From: RH-AL1 sp965198495
GTDB lineage: Bacteria; Pseudomonadota; Alphaproteobacteria; Rhizobiales; Beijerinckiaceae
Assembly: GCA_965198495.1 (NCBI GenBank)
Contig: CBDAPL010000002.1
Location: forward strand, 124,001-188,000
Direction of reading: 5' to 3'
DNA length: 64,000 bases
Within the stretch, counting starts at the first letter, position 1. Every line of letters begins with the position of its first letter. Of this stretch, positions 11,201 through 19,782 are shown one piece after another. The notes beneath the pieces were generated by a model. It had not been told where the DNA came from and searched no databases. It saw only the letters and a program-made list of their open reading frames with translations. Both the position numbers and the translations under genes were made by a program.

Positions 11201-11673
11201 TCACCATCATATCGACGCTGCCCTCGGCGGCGCTCGGCGCGCTGCTCGCGCTCGAGGTGACGGGCACCGAACTGACGCTGATCGCGATCATCGGAATCGT
11301 GCTGCTGATCGGCATCGTCAAGAAGAACGGCATCATGCTCGTCGACTTCGCGCTGCATGCGGAGCGCCGGCGCGGGCTCTCTTCGCGCGAGGCGATCTAC
11401 GAGGCCTGTGTCGAGCGGTTCCGGCCGATCCTGATGACGACGATGGCGGCGCTGCTCGGCGCCGTGCCGCTCATCGTCGCCTCCGGACCGGGATCGGGCC
11501 TGCGCCGCCCGCTCGGCATCACGATCGCCGGCGGCCTTCTCGTCTCGCAGGTGCTGACGCTCTACACGACACCGGTCATCTATCTCTACCTCGATCGGCT
11601 GCACCTCTTCCTGCGCCGGCTGCGGACCCGTGCCCTGCGCCGCCCGGAGGTTGCGAGCGCCCCGGCGGAATAA
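8269..11673 (+). CDS. RND efflux permease, second of a tandem pair (MdtC-like), with Ser/Thr insert
   Basis: Second HAE1 permease, 1134 aa, about 90 longer than its partner. The start ATG overlaps the stop of the previous gene (ATGA), although the frame is open far upstream. A cytoplasmic N-terminal tail of about 24 residues precedes NVSALFIKRPIGTFLLS. The TM4 motif GFVVDDAIVMIENIDK and the C-terminal repeat (GIVLLIGIVKKNGIMLVDFALHAE) are intact. About residues 808-875 are a Ser/Thr/Gln-rich low-complexity insert placed just before QIQLQSMAKVKIG, which corresponds by order to the end of the C-terminal docking subdomain of AcrB. The outer-membrane partner at the head of the operon carries a similar Thr-rich insert. 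Confidence 0.93.
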   Translation: MSAEEPHRRKEDHSLNQDMDDSGVNVSALFIKRPIGTFLLSIGVFLIGAVAYYLLPVSSLPSIDFPAVFISSQYPGASPENMASTVAAPIERRVGEIAGVTELTSVSSLGNSVIITLFDLTRNVDGAARDVQAALNAAATDLPTGLPNVPIFRKANPNAIPVLILALTSDQMSAAAVYDAADTVLLQRISQIDGISDVSVAGSDQPAVRVRSDPAKLSAMGLNVDDVRVAIVNANAVSPTGSIDGQIYGRAITTNDQLKTVEDYRNLVVKVQPNGTSVILADVASVENATRNARTEATFNDKPAVLIQIRRQANANVITTVDHVRALIPELQKFLPGGIKISVLNDKTTTIRASVSDMLYTIMATIVLVMMVVFVFLRRLTPTAAAGITVPLALAGTCACMYAVGFSIDNISLMALATSVGFVVDDAIVMIENIDKNREEGLGPMEAALAGARQIGFTVISISVSLMAAFIPLLFLGGIPGRLFREFSVTLAFAIIISTVASLTLTPMICANFTSGKPPREPNIFDRFVEGILALLADFYATTLRVVLRHSFLTILVFFATIGLTIYLFAVVPKGFFPEDETDLVTGTTEAPPSVSYKDLVALQRKVSKIIEADPAVENVGSTVGSAGTGPGAVSSNQGKLYISLRPVNERGGVATNKVIDRLRKKLAKVVGINTFMIAQQDLKFGGRDAKASIQFTLTDNDYPELTHYYPLIVDRIKSIPGLVDVSTDHESNGLQANLAVDRLTASRLGTTMANIDNSLNNSFSQRQISTIYSPRNQYRVVLDSPASDRGDPSDLLNLYVPAGLSLQNSTSLSGGSVQTALNNSPNNGQAQTATTGTSTQTSSTSGTASAATTTTAVQGTTSGGATVIPSATGQIQLQSMAKVKIGAAPLTVNHESQYPEVTISYNLKPGVIQADANDAVLAAFADMRLPDTLHGAFSGDSKLFQQSSGSQAILLYAALVSVYIVLGVLYESLAHPLTIISTLPSAALGALLALEVTGTELTLIAIIGIVLLIGIVKKNGIMLVDFALHAERRRGLSSREAIYEACVERFRPILMTTMAALLGAVPLIVASGPGSGLRRPLGITIAGGLLVSQVLTLYTTPVIYLYLDRLHLFLRRLRTRALRRPEVASAPAE

Positions 11674-11700
11674 CGTAACGCCCGGCTCGTGAGGCTTGGC

Positions 11701-12879
11701 CTAACGCCGCAGCGCGGCGAGGACCGACTCGCTGGCCCGTCCGTCCGGCCTCATGCCATTCTTCGATTCGAAGTCGACGATGGCCTCACGCGTCTTGTCG
11801 CCGATCACGCCGTCGATCTTGCCCTGCAAATCGTAGCCGCGCTCGACGAGCTTCGTCTGCAGCTCGCGCCGATCGACGCGCGAGAGGCCGGGATCGGCGA
11901 CCGGCCAAGGCGTTTGCAGGCCGGGGCGCCCGGCGAGGCGGTCGGACAGCAGCGCGATCGCCAGCGCGTAGCTCTCGGCGGCGTTGTAGCCGTAGATCGC
12001 GTCGAAGTTGCGCGTCACCAGGAACGCCGGGCCATGCGGGCCCGCCGGCAGCAGGAGGCCGGCGCTGCCCTCGCCGAGGGCGCCGCCGTCGATGCGGGTG
12101 ATGCCGCGCGCGGCCCAGGCCGACATCGGCTGCTTCTTCGTGCGGCCGGAAGGGCCGCTGTAGCCTTCCGGCACCCTGACCTCGTGGCCCCAGGCGACGC
12201 CCTGCTGCCAGCCGGACTTGCGCAGGAAGTTGGCGGTCGAGGCGAGCGCGTCGGGCGCGGAGTGGACAAGATCGCGCCGTGCGTCGCCGTCGCCGTCAAC
12301 CGCCGTGCCGAGGAAGGTCGAGGGCATAAATTGCGTGTGGCCGAAGGCGCCGGCCCAGGAGCCGTTGAAATCGCGCGGGTCGATATCGCCCGATTGCACG
12401 ATCTTCATCGCCGACAGCAACTCGCCGCGATAGTAGCCGGCGCGGCGTCCACCGGCGCAGGTCAGCGTCGCCAGCGACTGGATGACCGGCTTGTTGCCGA
12501 AGTTGCGGCCGAAGTTCGATTCGACGCCCCAGACGGCGGCGACCACGTAGGGCGGCACGCCGAAGCGTTGCTGGGCCGAGGCCAGCGCCTGGGCATAGCG
12601 TGCCATCGCCGCCCGGCCGTCCTCGACGCGCTCCTCGTCGACGAGCCCGGCGAGATAGTCCCAGATCGCCGTCTTGAACTCCGGCTGGTAGGCCTCGGAC
12701 TTGATGACGTCAGGATTGGGCTGCAGCCCATCTGTAAGCATGGCGAAGGTCTGCGCCGAGACGCCCTTCGCCTCCGCCGCGCCGCGCAGACCGGCGACGC
12801 AGGCGGCGAAATCGGCGCGGGCTGGCGAGGCGAACCCGATCGCCGAAGCCAAGCCCATCGAGACCACGCGTAAGACCAT
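11701..12879 (-). CDS. Lytic murein transglycosylase, MltB family, with peptidoglycan-binding domain
   Basis: Periplasmic enzyme that cleaves the MurNAc-GlcNAc bond of peptidoglycan non-hydrolytically. The 392-aa protein starts at an ATG with GGAG 8 nt upstream and has a signal peptide ending near SPARA. The GH103 catalytic domain spans about 25-310; Glu120 in WGVESNFGRNFG is the expected catalytic acid, and GAFGHTQFMPSTF is the conserved substrate-groove motif. The last 60 residues are a PG_binding_1 domain (LQTKLVERGYDLQGKIDG). It is the third gene of ftsE-ftsX-mltB, 14 bp after ftsX, which suggests that septal ABC signalling and a wall-cutting enzyme are made together. Confidence 0.92.
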   Translation of the reverse strand: MVLRVVSMGLASAIGFASPARADFAACVAGLRGAAEAKGVSAQTFAMLTDGLQPNPDVIKSEAYQPEFKTAIWDYLAGLVDEERVEDGRAAMARYAQALASAQQRFGVPPYVVAAVWGVESNFGRNFGNKPVIQSLATLTCAGGRRAGYYRGELLSAMKIVQSGDIDPRDFNGSWAGAFGHTQFMPSTFLGTAVDGDGDARRDLVHSAPDALASTANFLRKSGWQQGVAWGHEVRVPEGYSGPSGRTKKQPMSAWAARGITRIDGGALGEGSAGLLLPAGPHGPAFLVTRNFDAIYGYNAAESYALAIALLSDRLAGRPGLQTPWPVADPGLSRVDRRELQTKLVERGYDLQGKIDGVIGDKTREAIVDFESKNGMRPDGRASESVLAALRR

Positions 12880-12893
12880 GATGACCGCTCCGT

Positions 12894-13916
12894 TCACATC
12901 AGCTGCCGCAAGTGCCGGTAGACGATCGTCCGCGACACGACCCCCGTCAGCAGCGCGATGGCGGCGGCGATCACGAGGATCGCGCCGTAGCCCTTCAGCC
13001 CCAGGCTGAAGCCGCCGAACAGGGCCTCCACCTGCTCGCCGCCGGCCGAGGTGCGCCACAGGGCGATCGCGCGTCCGCCCAGCAGGAAGAAGAGGATGGC
13101 CACGCCACACCCGATCGCGCCGCCGCGCAGGCCGAGCCGGAAGAAGTGCCGCTGGAACTGCCGCGAGATGAAACTGTCGGCCGCGCCGACGAAATGGAGG
13201 ATCTCGATGATGTCCTTGTTGCCGGCCATCGCGCCTCGGGTCGCGAAAGCGACCGCCAGCAGCATCGCGGTCAGGACCAGCGCGAAGATCGCCACGCCGA
13301 TCGCCACTGTCGCGTGCGCCATGGTGGCGAGGCGCGCCAGCCAGACGCGGTGATCGTCGAGGCTGGCGCCCGGCACCTTCTCCAAAGCCTGTCGCAGGGA
13401 TTGCGCGTCGACGCGTTTGCCGGCGTCCAGCTTGACGACGATGAGGCGCGGCACCGGCAAATCGTCGAGATCGAGCCCGGCGCCGAGCCAAGGCTGGAGC
13501 AGCTTCTCGCTCTCCGCCGCGGAGTATGGGTCGACGGCGGCGATGCCGGCGGTCGTGCGCGCGATCGCCGCCGCCTGCTGGGTTGCCGCCTCGAGGTTGC
13601 CGCCCGGCGTCGGCCGCACCTGGATCGTCATCTCGCGCGAGACGTCGTCCTGCCAGTCGCTGGAGGCGTCGGCGACCAGCAAGGCGACGCCGGCGGTCAG
13701 GGCCGCGAGAAAGGTCATGATGGCGATGACGGTGACGAGCGCCCGTCCGGCAATGGAATCGGAGGGCACGAGCGGCATGTCGCGCTTGAGCGGGCGACCG
13801 GCCGGCTCGCCGCGGGGCACCCCCTTGCCCGCGGGAGCCTTGCCGATCGGCCTGTCGGCGCGCGGCCCGTCGCCGGGGGCTTTCGCGCGCCTCTCGTCTC
13901 GCGTCAGCGTCGCCAT
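12894..13916 (-). CDS. ftsX: Cell-division protein FtsX
   Basis: Membrane subunit of the FtsEX complex, which transmits ATP hydrolysis by FtsE across the membrane to peptidoglycan hydrolases at the septum. The 340-aa protein has a basic, proline-rich cytoplasmic N-terminus (1-55), TM1 at about 58-83, a large periplasmic loop (about 85-185) and three further helices in the C-terminal FtsX domain, including LTAMLLAVAFATRGAMAGNK and GGAIGCGVAILFFLLGG. It lies 19 bp after ftsE and is followed at 14 bp by the transglycosylase gene. The order and the short FtsX length fit alphaproteobacterial division FtsX rather than a LolE-type exporter. Confidence 0.93.
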   Translation of the reverse strand: MATLTRDERRAKAPGDGPRADRPIGKAPAGKGVPRGEPAGRPLKRDMPLVPSDSIAGRALVTVIAIMTFLAALTAGVALLVADASSDWQDDVSREMTIQVRPTPGGNLEAATQQAAAIARTTAGIAAVDPYSAAESEKLLQPWLGAGLDLDDLPVPRLIVVKLDAGKRVDAQSLRQALEKVPGASLDDHRVWLARLATMAHATVAIGVAIFALVLTAMLLAVAFATRGAMAGNKDIIEILHFVGAADSFISRQFQRHFFRLGLRGGAIGCGVAILFFLLGGRAIALWRTSAGGEQVEALFGGFSLGLKGYGAILVIAAAIALLTGVVSRTIVYRHLRQLM

Positions 13917-13935
13917 CCCAGCCTTCCGGTAAGCG

Positions 13936-14598
13936 TCATTCGAAGATGTGCAGCCTGCTGTCGCCGAGCACGAGGCGCCGGGCGCCGTCGAACTGGTCCA
14001 TCAGGGCGAGGTCGTGAGTCGCGATGACCACCGATGTACCTGATTTGTGAAGTTCCATGAAGAGGCGCAGCAGACGGCGGGCCAAAGTGGGATCGACGTT
14101 GCCGGTGGGCTCGTCGGCGAGCAGCAGTTCCGGCCGGACGATCAGCGCACGGGCGATCGCCGCCCTCTGCTTCTCGCCGCCCGACAGCACCGCCGGCAGC
14201 GCGTGCATGCGCTCGCCGAGCCCGACCCAGCCGAGCAGTTCGATCACCTCGCCGCGATAGCTGGCCTCCTCGCGACCCTGCACGCGCAGCGGAAGCGCCA
14301 CGTTCTCGTAGGTGGTGAGATGGCTGAGCAGCCGAAAATCCTGGAACACCACGCCGATACGCCGGCGCAGCGCGGTGATCGCGTCCTTGTCGAGGGCGGC
14401 GGCGTCGCGGCCGAACAGGCTGATCATGCCGCGCGTGGGCTTCAGGGTGAAGAGGATCAGCTTCATCAGCGTCGTCTTGCCCGCGCCGGACGGCCCGGTG
14501 AGAAACTGAAACGACTGCGGCTCGATACGAAAGCTGATGTCTTTCAGGATCTCGGCGCCCATGTCGTAGCGCAGGCCGACGTTTTCGAAACTGATCAA
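13936..14598 (-). CDS. ftsE: Cell-division ATP-binding protein FtsE
   Basis: Cytoplasmic ABC ATPase partner of FtsX. Walker A (GPSGAGKTTL), the Q-loop (VVFQDFRLL), the signature (LSGGEKQR), Walker B (LLLADEPTGNVD) and the switch His (ATHDLAL) are all present. I prefer a TTG start at 14598 (MISFENVGLRYDMG, 220 aa), which has GAGG 7 nt upstream and matches where FtsE proteins normally begin. A GTG at 14622 with a weaker GGCGGA site would add eight residues. The gene heads ftsE-ftsX-mltB and is divergent from the zinc-ribbon gene, with about 120 bp between them holding both promoters. Confidence 0.94.
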   Translation of the reverse strand: MISFENVGLRYDMGAEILKDISFRIEPQSFQFLTGPSGAGKTTLMKLILFTLKPTRGMISLFGRDAAALDKDAITALRRRIGVVFQDFRLLSHLTTYENVALPLRVQGREEASYRGEVIELLGWVGLGERMHALPAVLSGGEKQRAAIARALIVRPELLLADEPTGNVDPTLARRLLRLFMELHKSGTSVVIATHDLALMDQFDGARRLVLGDSRLHIFE

Positions 14599-14717
14599 GC
14601 TTGAGCCTCGCCATGCCGACACGGATTCAATCCGCCGGTTATGCTTAACGCCGCATTAAACAAGCGGTGACAGCATCGCCGAGCCCGAAGCGGTGATCTC
14701 CGTTCGAAACATAGCCC

Positions 14718-15386
14718 ATGCTGCTCGACTGCCCTGTCTGCGCGACATCCTATCATGTGAACGGCGCCGATCTCGAAGGCGGACGCGTCGTCATCTGTCC
14801 GCGCTGCGACGCGCGCTGGCCCGTCGACGCGGCAGGGCGGCGCGCCTCCCAAATCGAGCCGAGCGGCACGGCGCGGCGCGCCGGAGCCGACGCCACGCGA
14901 CCTTCGACCCCACCCATCACGGCCGCCCTGCTCAAGCGCTTGCGTCCCGCCTTCGTCGCGACAGCTTGCCTCGCTTTGTCCATGACGATGATAGGCACGC
15001 GCGAGCGGATCGTGCGCGGCATGCCGCGGGCGGCCGCCCTCTATCGCGCGATCGGGCTGCCGGTGAACATCCGCGGCCTCGCTTTCGCCGATGTCAGACC
15101 GGAGCGTCTCGATCTCGCCTCGCCGCAGGTCACGATCACTGGACAGATCCGCAACCTCGTCACCTCGCGCGAGCAGGTGCCCCGGCTGTCCTATGAAGTC
15201 CGCGACGCGTCGGGTGAGGCGCTGGTGTCATGGACCGAGCAGGCGCCTGCGAAAGTCTTAGCGGCCGGGCACGCCCTTTCCTTCGCCTCGCTGCCGCATG
15301 TGCTACCCGCCAACGCCCGATCCGTTCTCGTTCGATTCGACAGCGACGAGGCGCCTAGCCGGCTGGGTCCGGCAAGGATCAGATAA
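14718..15386 (+). CDS. MJ0042-type zinc-ribbon membrane protein with DUF3426-like domain
   Basis: The 222-aa protein begins with a zinc ribbon (Cys5, Cys8, Cys27, Cys30 in a CPVC...CPRC arrangement) of the MJ0042 family. A basic Pro/Ala-rich linker follows, then one membrane helix at about 76-92, then a C-terminal beta-rich domain (GQIRNLVTSREQVPRLSYEVRDASG) of the DUF3426 type. The C-terminal part probably lies in the periplasm. Function is unknown; such proteins commonly sit divergent from ftsE in Rhizobiales, as here. No catalytic residues are visible. Confidence 0.85.
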   Translation: MLLDCPVCATSYHVNGADLEGGRVVICPRCDARWPVDAAGRRASQIEPSGTARRAGADATRPSTPPITAALLKRLRPAFVATACLALSMTMIGTRERIVRGMPRAAALYRAIGLPVNIRGLAFADVRPERLDLASPQVTITGQIRNLVTSREQVPRLSYEVRDASGEALVSWTEQAPAKVLAAGHALSFASLPHVLPANARSVLVRFDSDEAPSRLGPARIR

Positions 15387-15430
15387 TTAGAACCCTTAAT
15401 TAAGCATATTGCCGCCAACTGGAGAGGGCT

Positions 15431-17599
15431 GTGCAAACACACGATTGCACCGCCTTCGCGAGAAGGCCTGATATGCGTGATTCATCGTCAAGCCATCGAC
15501 CTCGGCTCGCGAGCGGATTTTTCGGCAGATTGTCTCGGCAGCGCCTCAAGCTGGCCGCCAAGCTCGGCGGCATCATCGCCGTCTGCATGACCGTCACGGT
15601 GGCTTTGACAATCATGATCTTCCTCCGGCAAGCCCGCGAGGCGGCGGACTCGAAGGCGCGCGCGCTCGCCGATACGGCGACCGACGCGATCGTCGAGAGC
15701 GTGAAGGCGCAGTTCGACCAGACGCTGCGTGTGGTGACGACGACGGGCGAAAGCCTGGTCACGCTCTGGAACCACGACGTCCGCGATCGCCGCATCGCCG
15801 ACATCCTACTCAAGCAGATGCTCGAAGCTGATTCCGATCGTTTCGGTGCCTGGACGGCTTGGAAGCCCAACGCTTTCGACGGCCACGACAGTGCCCACGT
15901 GGGCGATCCCGGATCAGACGCGACGGGCCGCTACCTGAGCTACTGGCACCAAAACGGCATCGAGATCGCGCTCGACCACGTCCGCGACTACGACGACAAG
16001 GACAACGCGCTCTATCAGGCGCCGTTGAACAACGGCGTCGCGCATCTCAGCGCCCCGTATTTCGTCCAAAGCAACGACCGCAAGATCGCGGTGGTCTCGT
16101 ATTCCGAGCCGATCACGAGCGACAGCAAGACGGTCGGCGCCATCGGCATCGATCTGGCGCTGACGCCGCTCGTCGACGCGATCAAGGCGATCCCTGTGCC
16201 GGAAGGCGCGCGGGTGACGCTCGTCTCGAACGAGGGCATCATCGTCACGTCTGGCGCCATGCAGACGCTCGAACAGTCCCTGAACGTCGCGCGGCCGGAC
16301 CTGGCGCGCGAGCTGGCGCGCCTACGAGATGGCAGGGCCACGACCACCGGCATGGAATTGCGGGCCGGCCCGCTGTTCCGTAGCTGGCGGCCGGTGAACG
16401 ACCTCGCCGCGCCCTGGTATATCGTGACCGAGATCCCGGTCCGTGCGTTCGCGGCGGACATTTCGCACGAACAGCTCTCCACCCTTCTCATCGTTCTGGG
16501 TCTCCTGGTCGCCACGATGTTCGGTATCCTCATCGCGGTACGCGGTCTTGTGACGAAGCCGCTTCGGCGCATCGAGGGGTTCATCACGGGCCTGAGCGAT
16601 GGCGGCGCGGGCCTGGTTTGTCCGGAGACGGGGCGCACCGACGAGATCGGCGCCATCGCCAAGACGTTGGCGGCCTTTCAGGCGACCGAGCGCGAGGTCG
16701 GCCGCCTCAAGCAGGCCGAGAGCCTGCGCGAAGGGGCCTTCGCCGCGACCCGCCACGCCGAGCTGCGCGGCCTCGCCGACCATCTCGCCGGGACGGTCAA
16801 GAGCGTCGCCGAGATCGTCGATGCCACCTCGCGCAGGATCATGAGGCGGGCCGAGGGCATGACCGCCTCGGCGCTCGACTCGACCGACAAGACGCGGATC
16901 ATCGCCGAGGCCTCGCGCGCCGCCGACAGCAGCGTCGGCGTGCTGGAGCAGGCGGCGAGCGCCCTGCAGCGCTCGATCGACGCCATCGCCACGGAGATGG
17001 ACGAGGCCAAGACCATCGCCGCCGCCGCGGCCGGCCAGGCGCGGCGCTCGGGCGTGGTGACGGGCGAACTCTCGACGCGCGCCGCGCGCATCGGCGAGAT
17101 CGTCGACATGATCACGGCGATCGCGCAACGCACCAACATGCTGGCGCTGAACGCGACGATCGAGGCGGCCCGCGCGGGCGAAGCGGGGCGCGGTTTCGCG
17201 GTGGTGGCGCAGGAGGTCAAGGCGCTGGCCTCGCAGACGACCGACGCGACCAACGAGATCGGCGCGCAGATCAAGGCGATGCAGACGACGGCAACGCAGG
17301 CGGCGGAGGCGCTGACGGCGATCGGCGGCAGCGTCGCGGCGATCGACGCGATCTCGACCTCGATTGGCGCGGCGGTCGTGCTGCAGGGCGAGGCGACCGA
17401 CCGCATCGGCCACTCGGTCGGCGGCGCCATGGCGGCCTCGCGCCGCGTCAACGCGGCGATGGGCGACGTCGACCGCGCCACCGCGCAGACCGGCGACGCC
17501 GCCGCCGACATGCTCATCGACATCGCCGACCTCAACGAGCAGGTCGGAAGCCTCAACGACGAGGTCCTCGACGCCATCGCGAGGATCAGGGCCGCCTGA
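15431..17599 (+). CDS. Methyl-accepting chemotaxis protein with periplasmic dCache-like sensor
   Basis: Inner-membrane chemoreceptor of 722 aa. I start at the GTG at 15431, which follows GGAGAGG closely; an ATG at 15473 is the alternative. TM1 is at about 42-63. A large periplasmic region (about 64-345) has the dCache/PDC look (WNHDVRDRRIADILL, YSEPITSDSKTVGAIGIDL). TM2 is at about 350-370, followed by HAMP (KPLRRIEGFITGLSDG) and the signalling coiled coil. The conserved hairpin tip RTNMLALNATIEAARAGE is intact, so CheA/CheW coupling is likely. There is no C-terminal tethering pentapeptide. No chemotaxis genes are adjacent, and the ligand is unknown. Confidence 0.92.
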   Translation: MQTHDCTAFARRPDMRDSSSSHRPRLASGFFGRLSRQRLKLAAKLGGIIAVCMTVTVALTIMIFLRQAREAADSKARALADTATDAIVESVKAQFDQTLRVVTTTGESLVTLWNHDVRDRRIADILLKQMLEADSDRFGAWTAWKPNAFDGHDSAHVGDPGSDATGRYLSYWHQNGIEIALDHVRDYDDKDNALYQAPLNNGVAHLSAPYFVQSNDRKIAVVSYSEPITSDSKTVGAIGIDLALTPLVDAIKAIPVPEGARVTLVSNEGIIVTSGAMQTLEQSLNVARPDLARELARLRDGRATTTGMELRAGPLFRSWRPVNDLAAPWYIVTEIPVRAFAADISHEQLSTLLIVLGLLVATMFGILIAVRGLVTKPLRRIEGFITGLSDGGAGLVCPETGRTDEIGAIAKTLAAFQATEREVGRLKQAESLREGAFAATRHAELRGLADHLAGTVKSVAEIVDATSRRIMRRAEGMTASALDSTDKTRIIAEASRAADSSVGVLEQAASALQRSIDAIATEMDEAKTIAAAAAGQARRSGVVTGELSTRAARIGEIVDMITAIAQRTNMLALNATIEAARAGEAGRGFAVVAQEVKALASQTTDATNEIGAQIKAMQTTATQAAEALTAIGGSVAAIDAISTSIGAAVVLQGEATDRIGHSVGGAMAASRRVNAAMGDVDRATAQTGDAAADMLIDIADLNEQVGSLNDEVLDAIARIRAA

Positions 17600-17692
17600 G
17601 ATCCCGCCCCGCGCCGCGCCACGGGTTTATGCCGGGCGCGATCCCGGATAGACACCATCGCGGCGCGGTAAAGCCCGGATCGGTGACAGTTC

Positions 17693-19063
17693 TTGAGCGA
17701 CGACGACAAGGGCGAAACGCCCGCTCGACAGAAGGCGGGTTTCTTCCGCAGGGTCTTTCTCGGCTACGAGGACGCGCCCGTCGCCGAGACGGCCGCCGAG
17801 AAAGCCGACAGCGAAGTCGCGGCGCGATCATCGCTGTCCCCCGGCCTCGAGGTTGCCGTCCAAGCGATCAACGAGACCGCTCCGACCCTCGATTGGATCG
17901 CTGGCGCCGAGTCCCTCGCGCAACTGCCGGGCCGTCCCGAACCGGCGGCGGACGCGGCCGAAGACCCCGCGATCTCCGAGGCGATCGCCCCGCCACCGAT
18001 GGTGCCGCCAACGATAGCGCCGCCAACGATCGCGCCGCCACCGATCGCGGAGCCCGCCCTTTCCGAGCCCGCGCCCGCCGAACCTGTCGAGGCGGCGGTC
18101 GCACCGTCGCTCGCCGCCGCGCCGGAGGCGGTGAGGCGCTCTTGGTGGTCGCGCCTGCGCGACGGACTCGCGCGCTCGTCCTCGTCGATCGGTCTCGGCA
18201 TCACCGACATCTTCACCAAGCGCAAGCTCGACGCGGCGATGCTCGAGGATCTCGAGGACGTGCTGATCCGCGCCGACCTCGGCGTGGCGACGGCGACGCG
18301 CATCTGCGAGGCCGTCGGCAAGGGACGCTACGATCGCGACGTCTCGCCCGACGACGTCAAGACGATCCTCGCCGACGAGGTGGAGCGGGTGCTCGCGCCC
18401 TATGCCAAACCCTTGGGTATCGCGCCCAGCCAGACCGCGGCGAAGCCCTTCGTGATTCTCGTCGTCGGCGTCAACGGCTCGGGCAAGACCACGACGATCG
18501 GCAAGCTCGCCGCCAAGTTCACCGGCGAGGGCAGGCAGGTCGCGCTCGCCGCGGGCGACACGTTCCGCGCCGCGGCGATCGCCCAGCTGCGCATCTGGGG
18601 CGAGCGCTTCGGCTGCCAGGTGATCGCCCGCGAGCAGGGCTCGGATGCCGCCGGCCTCGCCTACGAGGCGATCGAGACGGCGCGCGCGTCGGGCGCCGAC
18701 ATCCTCCTGATGGACACCGCCGGGCGGCTGCAGAACCGCGCCGAGCTGATGGCCGAGCTTACCAAGATCATCAAGGTGATGCGCAAGCTCGACGCGCTGG
18801 CACCTCACGCGGTCCTTCTCGTGCTCGATGCCACGGTGGGGCAGAACGCGATGAGCCAGGTCGAGATCTTCGGCAGGGTCGCCGGCGTCACCGGGCTGGT
18901 CATGACCAAGCTCGACGGGACGGCGCGCGGCGGCATCCTGGTCGCCATCACCGAAGCCTACAAGCTGCCGGTCCACTTCATCGGCGTCGGCGAGACGGCC
19001 GAGGACCTGGAGCCTTTCGCCGCGCGGGACTTCGCCGAGGCGATCGCCGGGATCGGGCGATAG
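17693..19063 (+). CDS. ftsY: Signal recognition particle receptor FtsY
   Basis: SRP-receptor GTPase that docks ribosome-nascent-chain complexes at the Sec translocon. A TTG start at 17693 gives 456 aa. The acidic, Ala/Pro-rich N-terminal region (about 1-145) contains four imperfect five-residue repeats (PPPMV, PPTIA, PPTIA, PPPIA). The N domain begins near WWSRLRDGLARSSSS. The G domain holds G1 GVNGSGKTTT, the DTFRAAA motif, G3 DTAGR, G4 TKLDGTARGG and the C-terminal GVGETAEDLEPF. It converges with metW with about 67 bp between stops. The A region differs from relatives as usual; the NG core is complete. Confidence 0.95.
   Translation: MSDDDKGETPARQKAGFFRRVFLGYEDAPVAETAAEKADSEVAARSSLSPGLEVAVQAINETAPTLDWIAGAESLAQLPGRPEPAADAAEDPAISEAIAPPPMVPPTIAPPTIAPPPIAEPALSEPAPAEPVEAAVAPSLAAAPEAVRRSWWSRLRDGLARSSSSIGLGITDIFTKRKLDAAMLEDLEDVLIRADLGVATATRICEAVGKGRYDRDVSPDDVKTILADEVERVLAPYAKPLGIAPSQTAAKPFVILVVGVNGSGKTTTIGKLAAKFTGEGRQVALAAGDTFRAAAIAQLRIWGERFGCQVIAREQGSDAAGLAYEAIETARASGADILLMDTAGRLQNRAELMAELTKIIKVMRKLDALAPHAVLLVLDATVGQNAMSQVEIFGRVAGVTGLVMTKLDGTARGGILVAITEAYKLPVHFIGVGETAEDLEPFAARDFAEAIAGIGR
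17990..18049 (+). repeat. 15-bp in-frame tandem repeat in ftsY (4 units)
   Basis: Four 15-bp units (17990-18004, 18005-18019, 18020-18034, 18035-18049) encode PPPMV, PPTIA, PPTIA and PPPIA in the disordered N-terminal region of FtsY. They differ from one another at one to three bases. The repeat keeps the frame. It belongs to a set of short tandem repeats spread over this window. Confidence 0.8.
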
Positions 19064-19130
19064 CTCGCCCTAAGCTCGAGAGGCCGGCCTTCCGAGGCGC
19101 CAGTCCGCGGTCGATCAAGCCGCCAGAGCG

Positions 19131-19772
19131 TCAAGAACCTCGCCGGAGCAGGAACACCGCCTGCGCGCCGAACAGGTTCCAGAACCACCAGGGTACCTTG
19201 ACCTGGATGGAGCGGCCGTTCTGGTCGAGCGCCGTGGAGCGCTCGATGCGGCCCTCGCAGATGTCGACCAGAGTGACGAAGTCGCGGATCGTGAAGGCAT
19301 GTATGTTGGGCGTATCGTACCAATTGTAGGCGAGCGCGTCGGTGATCGGCATGCGGCCCTTGATCAGGAGCTGCCCGCGGACCTTCCAGTGGCCGAAGTT
19401 CGGGAAGGAGACGACCGCGTGCCTGCCGATGCGCAGCATGTGCTCCAGCACCTGGCGCGGCTTGCGGGTAGCCTGCAGCGTCTGCGAGAGGATCACGAAG
19501 TCGAACGCGTTGTCGGGATAGTCGGCGAGGTCGGTGTCGGCGTCCCCCTGGATCACCGAGAGGCCGCTGGCGACGCAGCGGTTCACGCCCTTCTGCGAGA
19601 GTTCGATGCCGCGCGCGTCGACGCCGTGGTCCTCGGCGAGGTAGTGCAGCAGCGCGCCGTCGCCGCAGCCGATGTCGAGGACGCGCGAGCGTGGCTCCAG
19701 CATCTTGGCGACGACATAGAGGTCCGGGCGCAGGCTGGCACGCTTGTCGCCGGGCGGGAAAGTCTGGGTCAA
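19131..19772 (-). CDS. metW: Methionine biosynthesis protein MetW (SAM-methyltransferase fold)
   Basis: MetW-family protein, 213 aa, which works with MetX in homoserine O-acylation in proteobacteria; its exact role is not settled. Motif I of the Rossmann methyltransferase fold is VLDIGCGDGALL, followed by the acidic GIELSQKGV. The family stretch VSFPNFGHWKVR and the PNIHAFTIRDF segment are conserved. The start is a TTG 10 nt after the metX stop, with no better in-frame codon, so it is probably translationally linked to metX. Confidence 0.92.
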   Translation of the reverse strand: MTQTFPPGDKRASLRPDLYVVAKMLEPRSRVLDIGCGDGALLHYLAEDHGVDARGIELSQKGVNRCVASGLSVIQGDADTDLADYPDNAFDFVILSQTLQATRKPRQVLEHMLRIGRHAVVSFPNFGHWKVRGQLLIKGRMPITDALAYNWYDTPNIHAFTIRDFVTLVDICEGRIERSTALDQNGRSIQVKVPWWFWNLFGAQAVFLLRRGS

Positions 19773-19782
19773 GGCCGTGCGG

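Noticed and set aside
8854..11604. 916-codon open frame on the minus strand antisense to the second RND permease
   Set aside because: The translation is Arg/His/Asp-rich with no fold-like pattern and mirrors a high-GC coding strand; the plus-strand permease is complete.
16618..19329. 903-codon plus-strand frame overlapping the chemoreceptor and ftsY
   Set aside because: It lies in a different frame from both real genes and consists of Arg-rich shadow sequence.
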